NCBI GenBank assembly: GCA_032768795.1 | Contig: CP136490.1 | Location: forward strand, 3,720,001-3,784,000 | Direction: 5' to 3' | Origin: Tremella fuciformis | Taxonomy: Eukaryota > Basidiomycota > Tremellomycetes > Tremellales > Tremellaceae | DNA length: 64,000 nucleotides | Shown here: positions 61,223-64,000 of the stretch, piece after piece | Layout of the letters: every line of letters begins with the position of its first letter | Numbering within the stretch: the first letter of the stretch is position 1 | Translations under genes and position numbers: made by a program | The notes under the pieces: model-generated | Seen by the model: the letters and a program-made list of their open reading frames with translations, nothing else | Told to the model about the DNA's origin: nothing | The model's database searches: none

Positions 61223-64000
61223 TTATATTCCTCTTGGTTTCCCTGGGTTCCTTTTGTGGAAGCTCTCGACGCTTTCGAGAGCACCAGTAATGTTCTCCAC
61301 TGGTTCCCAGGTCGTCTCCTCATCTGTTCCTTCGTACCCCACCCACTCGACGAGGTACTCCACCTTTCTGCCCCTTTTCCTCGAGTCGACGACGTTCTTC
61401 ACCTCATAGCTAGGGCCCTCGTCGTCGACCTCCACTGGTGGCGGAGGGTCGTAGGTCTGTCCAGGGATCCTCGGCGGGTGGTATGGCTTAAGACGGAGGA
61501 CGTTGAAGACCGGGCTCACCCTCATCGTCGCCGGCAGCTCCAGCTTGTACGTTGATGGACCCGTCTTAGCGAGGATTTTGTATGGTCCCCCCCATTTGAT
61601 GTCGAGCTTCTTCGAGGGTCGACGAGTCTTGATGTTCTCCATCGACAGCATGACCATATCATCCACCTTCAACACTGGCGCATCCCTTCTCTTCGCATCG
61701 TAATACTTGGCGTACCGCTCATTGGCTTGCTGTATGGCTTGTTGGCAAGATCGGTGCACCTCGTCGAGGGACCCAAGCTTTTCCTTGACCGACGGTATCT
61801 CCGCTCGCTCGGCGCTCTCTCTCAAGTCATCAGTCCATCGCGGCGAGTACCCAAAGTTCGCCTCGAACGGGCTCATCTTGATCGCCGAGTGCTGGGTATT
61901 GTTATAGGCGAAGGCTGCTCTCTGCAGCAGACTCGACCAATTGTCTTGTCTGTGATCGCAGAATACCCGTAGATACTGCTCGAGGACCTGATTGACTCGC
62001 TCCGTCTGCCCGTCGGTTTGGGGATGGAAGGCTGTCGACAGGCTGATCTTGATCCCCAGGGCCCCACACAGTGCTCCCCATAGTCGACTAGTGAACTTGC
62101 TCCCTCGATCAGATACGATGGATCTTGGCAACCCATGCTGCGCCACGACATTGTCGATGATGAGGTCGACGAGTCCCGCCGTTGTGAGGCGAGTCGTTGT
62201 CGGCACGAAGATAGCCCACTTCGTCAGGCGGTCTACCACGACAAGGATGGAGTTGAAGCCCTGGCTGCCGGGGAGCTCCTCGATGAAGTCCATGGAAATT
62301 GCTTGCCACGGGCCTTCCGGGACTTCGAGACTCTGGAGGAGACCATGAGGGCGCTGCCTGCTTGTCTTTGTCCTCTGGCAGATGGCACAACCCTGTACGT
62401 AGGCCTCAACATCGCGCCGCAGCCCCAGCCAACAGACGTCCCTCCTGAGCAACTCCAACATCTTGGTGATTCCCGGATGTCCCGCTAGGATCCCCTCATG
62501 TCGATCCCTTATGGCTCGGAGCCGCCCATCGCCCTTGCCAGTGAGGTATAGCCGCCCATTGAGTCGCAGGGCCCCGCCAGGCTCTACCTTGGCTCGTGTG
62601 GGCTCGTCGAGGCCCATCCTTTGAACCAACCCAAACAGCTTGGGGAATCCCGCCGCATCAATCACCACTCCGTTCTCCTCCTTCTTGATCCTCTCCAACT
62701 CTTCTCCAGCGTGCTCGAACTCCTCATCCTCCTCCCAGGTGCTCCGAGTACCCGTCTGCGGATCCTCTCTTGACTCTGGATCTGGACTCGACGAGCCTCG
62801 TCGAGGCTCCTCGATGAGTGCCCGAAGCATGTACCCCAACGACGTCTCGACCTTGCTTTCTTGGTCAAACCCAGGTAAGGCCTGCACTCGTTGCTCCTCC
62901 AGGTCCAATCCATCAGGCTTGTAGTCGGGCCTCCTCGACAGAGCGTCTGGGTAAGCCGCTTTGAGCCCGGGACGATACACGATTCGGAAGGAGAATCCTG
63001 CTAGGGCGTCGACCCATCGCGCAACCCGCCCACTCAGTTTCCTCGGCTCCATCCAATAGCTGAGGTTGTGGTGATCCGTGAGGACCGTGCAGCTTACTTG
63101 CAGAAGGAGATGTCGCTTCCGCTTGAACGCCATCACTATCGCCAGGAACTCCTTCTCTGTAGTCGTCCAGTTCAACTCTGCCCCCGAAAACGACCCAGAC
63201 TCTATGGCCACCGGGTGCTCGAGGCTCGTCGAGGGGTTAATCTGTGATATCACAAATCCCCACCCGTAGAGCGAAGCGTCGGTCTGCACGATGGTCTCGA
63301 ATGCAGGGTCGAAATGGGCTAATACAGGGGGCTCGCTCATTCGCCTCTTGATCTCTTCGAAGGCTCTTGCCTGCGCGTCTCCCCAACCAAACGGGACTCC
63401 CTTCTTTGTCAGCAACACTAGGGGGAGCGCTACCTTGGCAAAGTTGGGTACGAAGCGGCGGTAATAGTTTGCCAGACCCAAGAACCGGCGTACTTCGAGG
63501 AGGTTGCTTGGTGCTGGGAAGTCGACGACGCCTTTCACGTACTCCGGATTCGCTTCCACGCCTTCTCGGGAGATGACAAAGCCCAGAAAGTCGACCTTCC
63601 TCTTCTCGAACTCGGATTTCGACGCTTTCACATACAGTCCCGCCTTCCGCAACGCCTCGAGTACCGCCTTTGTGAGGGAACGAAGCTCGTCGAGGCTCTT
63701 GGCGTGGACCAAAATGTCGTCGATGTAGATCACCACTCCCCGCCCAACGAACTCTCTGAGCACCTCGTTGAGGAAGTGCTGGAAGACTGCTGGCGCGTTC
63801 TTCAAGCCATCTCGCACTACCAGGGACTCGAACATCCCCAGAGGCGTCCTAAAGGCGGTATAGGCTTCGTGTCCTGGCGCCATGCGAAGAAGCTGGTAGG
63901 CTCCCGGTAGGTCGAACTTGGTGTACCACTCTGACTCCGCCAGATCAGCCGTGACTTGGGAAATCAACGGCAAGGGGTACGCGTCCGACACTGTTGCCTC
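61223..64000 (-). CDS. gypsy pol: reverse transcriptase, RNase H, integrase, chromodomain (N-terminal part outside window)
   Basis: One open frame to the window edge. RT: YPLPLISQV, TKFDLPGAYQLLRM, GLKNAPAVFQHFLNEV, VIYIDDILVHA (YIDD). RNase H: IVQTDASLYGWGFV, TEKEFLAIVMAFK, VLTDHHNLSYW. Integrase: HHCC finger H..H in EGILAGHPGITKML and C..C in VQGCAICQRTK; DDE residues in ISMDFIEELPG, IVSDRGSKF and DGQTERVNQVLE. A GPY/F-like segment KWGGPYKIL precedes the chromodomain YEVKNVVDSRKRGRK, EYLVEWVGYEGTDEETTWE. This order identifies a chromovirus. No stops are seen, so it is likely functional. Confidence 0.95.
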   Translation of the reverse strand, partial: EATVSDAYPLPLISQVTADLAESEWYTKFDLPGAYQLLRMAPGHEAYTAFRTPLGMFESLVVRDGLKNAPAVFQHFLNEVLREFVGRGVVIYIDDILVHAKSLDELRSLTKAVLEALRKAGLYVKASKSEFEKRKVDFLGFVISREGVEANPEYVKGVVDFPAPSNLLEVRRFLGLANYYRRFVPNFAKVALPLVLLTKKGVPFGWGDAQARAFEEIKRRMSEPPVLAHFDPAFETIVQTDASLYGWGFVISQINPSTSLEHPVAIESGSFSGAELNWTTTEKEFLAIVMAFKRKRHLLLQVSCTVLTDHHNLSYWMEPRKLSGRVARWVDALAGFSFRIVYRPGLKAAYPDALSRRPDYKPDGLDLEEQRVQALPGFDQESKVETSLGYMLRALIEEPRRGSSSPDPESREDPQTGTRSTWEEDEEFEHAGEELERIKKEENGVVIDAAGFPKLFGLVQRMGLDEPTRAKVEPGGALRLNGRLYLTGKGDGRLRAIRDRHEGILAGHPGITKMLELLRRDVCWLGLRRDVEAYVQGCAICQRTKTSRQRPHGLLQSLEVPEGPWQAISMDFIEELPGSQGFNSILVVVDRLTKWAIFVPTTTRLTTAGLVDLIIDNVVAQHGLPRSIVSDRGSKFTSRLWGALCGALGIKISLSTAFHPQTDGQTERVNQVLEQYLRVFCDHRQDNWSSLLQRAAFAYNNTQHSAIKMSPFEANFGYSPRWTDDLRESAERAEIPSVKEKLGSLDEVHRSCQQAIQQANERYAKYYDAKRRDAPVLKVDDMVMLSMENIKTRRPSKKLDIKWGGPYKILAKTGPSTYKLELPATMRVSPVFNVLRLKPYHPPRIPGQTYDPPPPVEVDDEGPSYEVKNVVDSRKRGRKVEYLVEWVGYEGTDEETTWEPVENITGALESVESFHKRNPGKPRGI

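Larger units (their letters stand above)
58222..64000 (-). mobile_element. Ty3/gypsy chromovirus (5' part outside window)
   Basis: Minus-strand LTR element inserted into Copia-2. The 3' LTR is 58222-58625, next to a strong polypurine tract on the element side (AGAGGGGGGCAGAG on the minus strand). pol with a C-terminal chromodomain occupies 61223-64000 and continues past the edge. Between pol and the LTR lies a spliced plus-strand gene (59311-61082). gag and the 5' LTR should lie beyond 64000. Confidence 0.92.

Overview
The window is nuclear DNA of a basidiomycete fungus, most likely a Tremellomycete-type yeast (inference). The support is dense coding, many 40-55 nt introns with CTNAC/CTGAC branch sites close to the acceptor, single-copy eukaryotic genes (RPN1, IMP3, DIM1, ALG11, MOB4, YAE1, TFIIA gamma) and fungal transposon families. 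The species cannot be named from this sequence. All exon models were built by hand from splice signals plus protein-family conservation; every complete host-gene model sums to a multiple of three.

Host part (1-34296). From left to right: a bacterial-type GH13 alpha-glucosidase (-, cut by the window edge); a 16-exon Gfo/Idh/MocA oxidoreductase (+); a Bet1/Sft1-type Qc-SNARE (-); a Fet3-type ferroxidase (-) with iron-GATA sites upstream; an MFS transporter (+); TFIIA gamma (-); MOB4/phocein with a long acidic tail (+); DIM1 rRNA dimethylase (-); an ALG11 mannosyltransferase fused to an N-terminal polytopic membrane domain (+); a small membrane protein (+); YAE1 (-); glycogen synthase (-); an unrecognised multi-pass membrane protein (-); IMP3 (-); a La-motif protein (+); and an unrecognised membrane protein (-) whose 5' part is cut off at 34296. 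RPN1 (-) lies further right, at 47822-51156.

Helitron block (34297-47508). Two autonomous Helitrons of exactly 6549 bp lie head to tail with no spacer. Each carries a spliced Rep/PIF1-helicase gene on the minus strand and a small spliced gene of unknown function on the plus strand. A 114-bp Helitron remnant with its own TC and CTAA ends abuts them, so three elements lie end to end inside one host A/T target.

Nested retrotransposon block (51337-64000). A Ty1/copia element (Copia-1) ends 180 bp upstream of the RPN1 start codon. It is interrupted by two miniature LTR elements (TRIMs), each with a 5-bp target duplication. A second copia fragment (Copia-2) follows; it is interrupted by a third TRIM and then by a chromodomain-bearing Ty3/gypsy element that runs off the right edge. 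The gypsy element carries a spliced plus-strand gene between pol and its 3' LTR.

The strongest candidates for something not yet described are the end-to-end Helitron array with its opposite-strand accessory gene, the opposite-strand gene in the chromovirus, the three unrelated TRIM families nested in copia coding sequence, and the ALG11 fusion.
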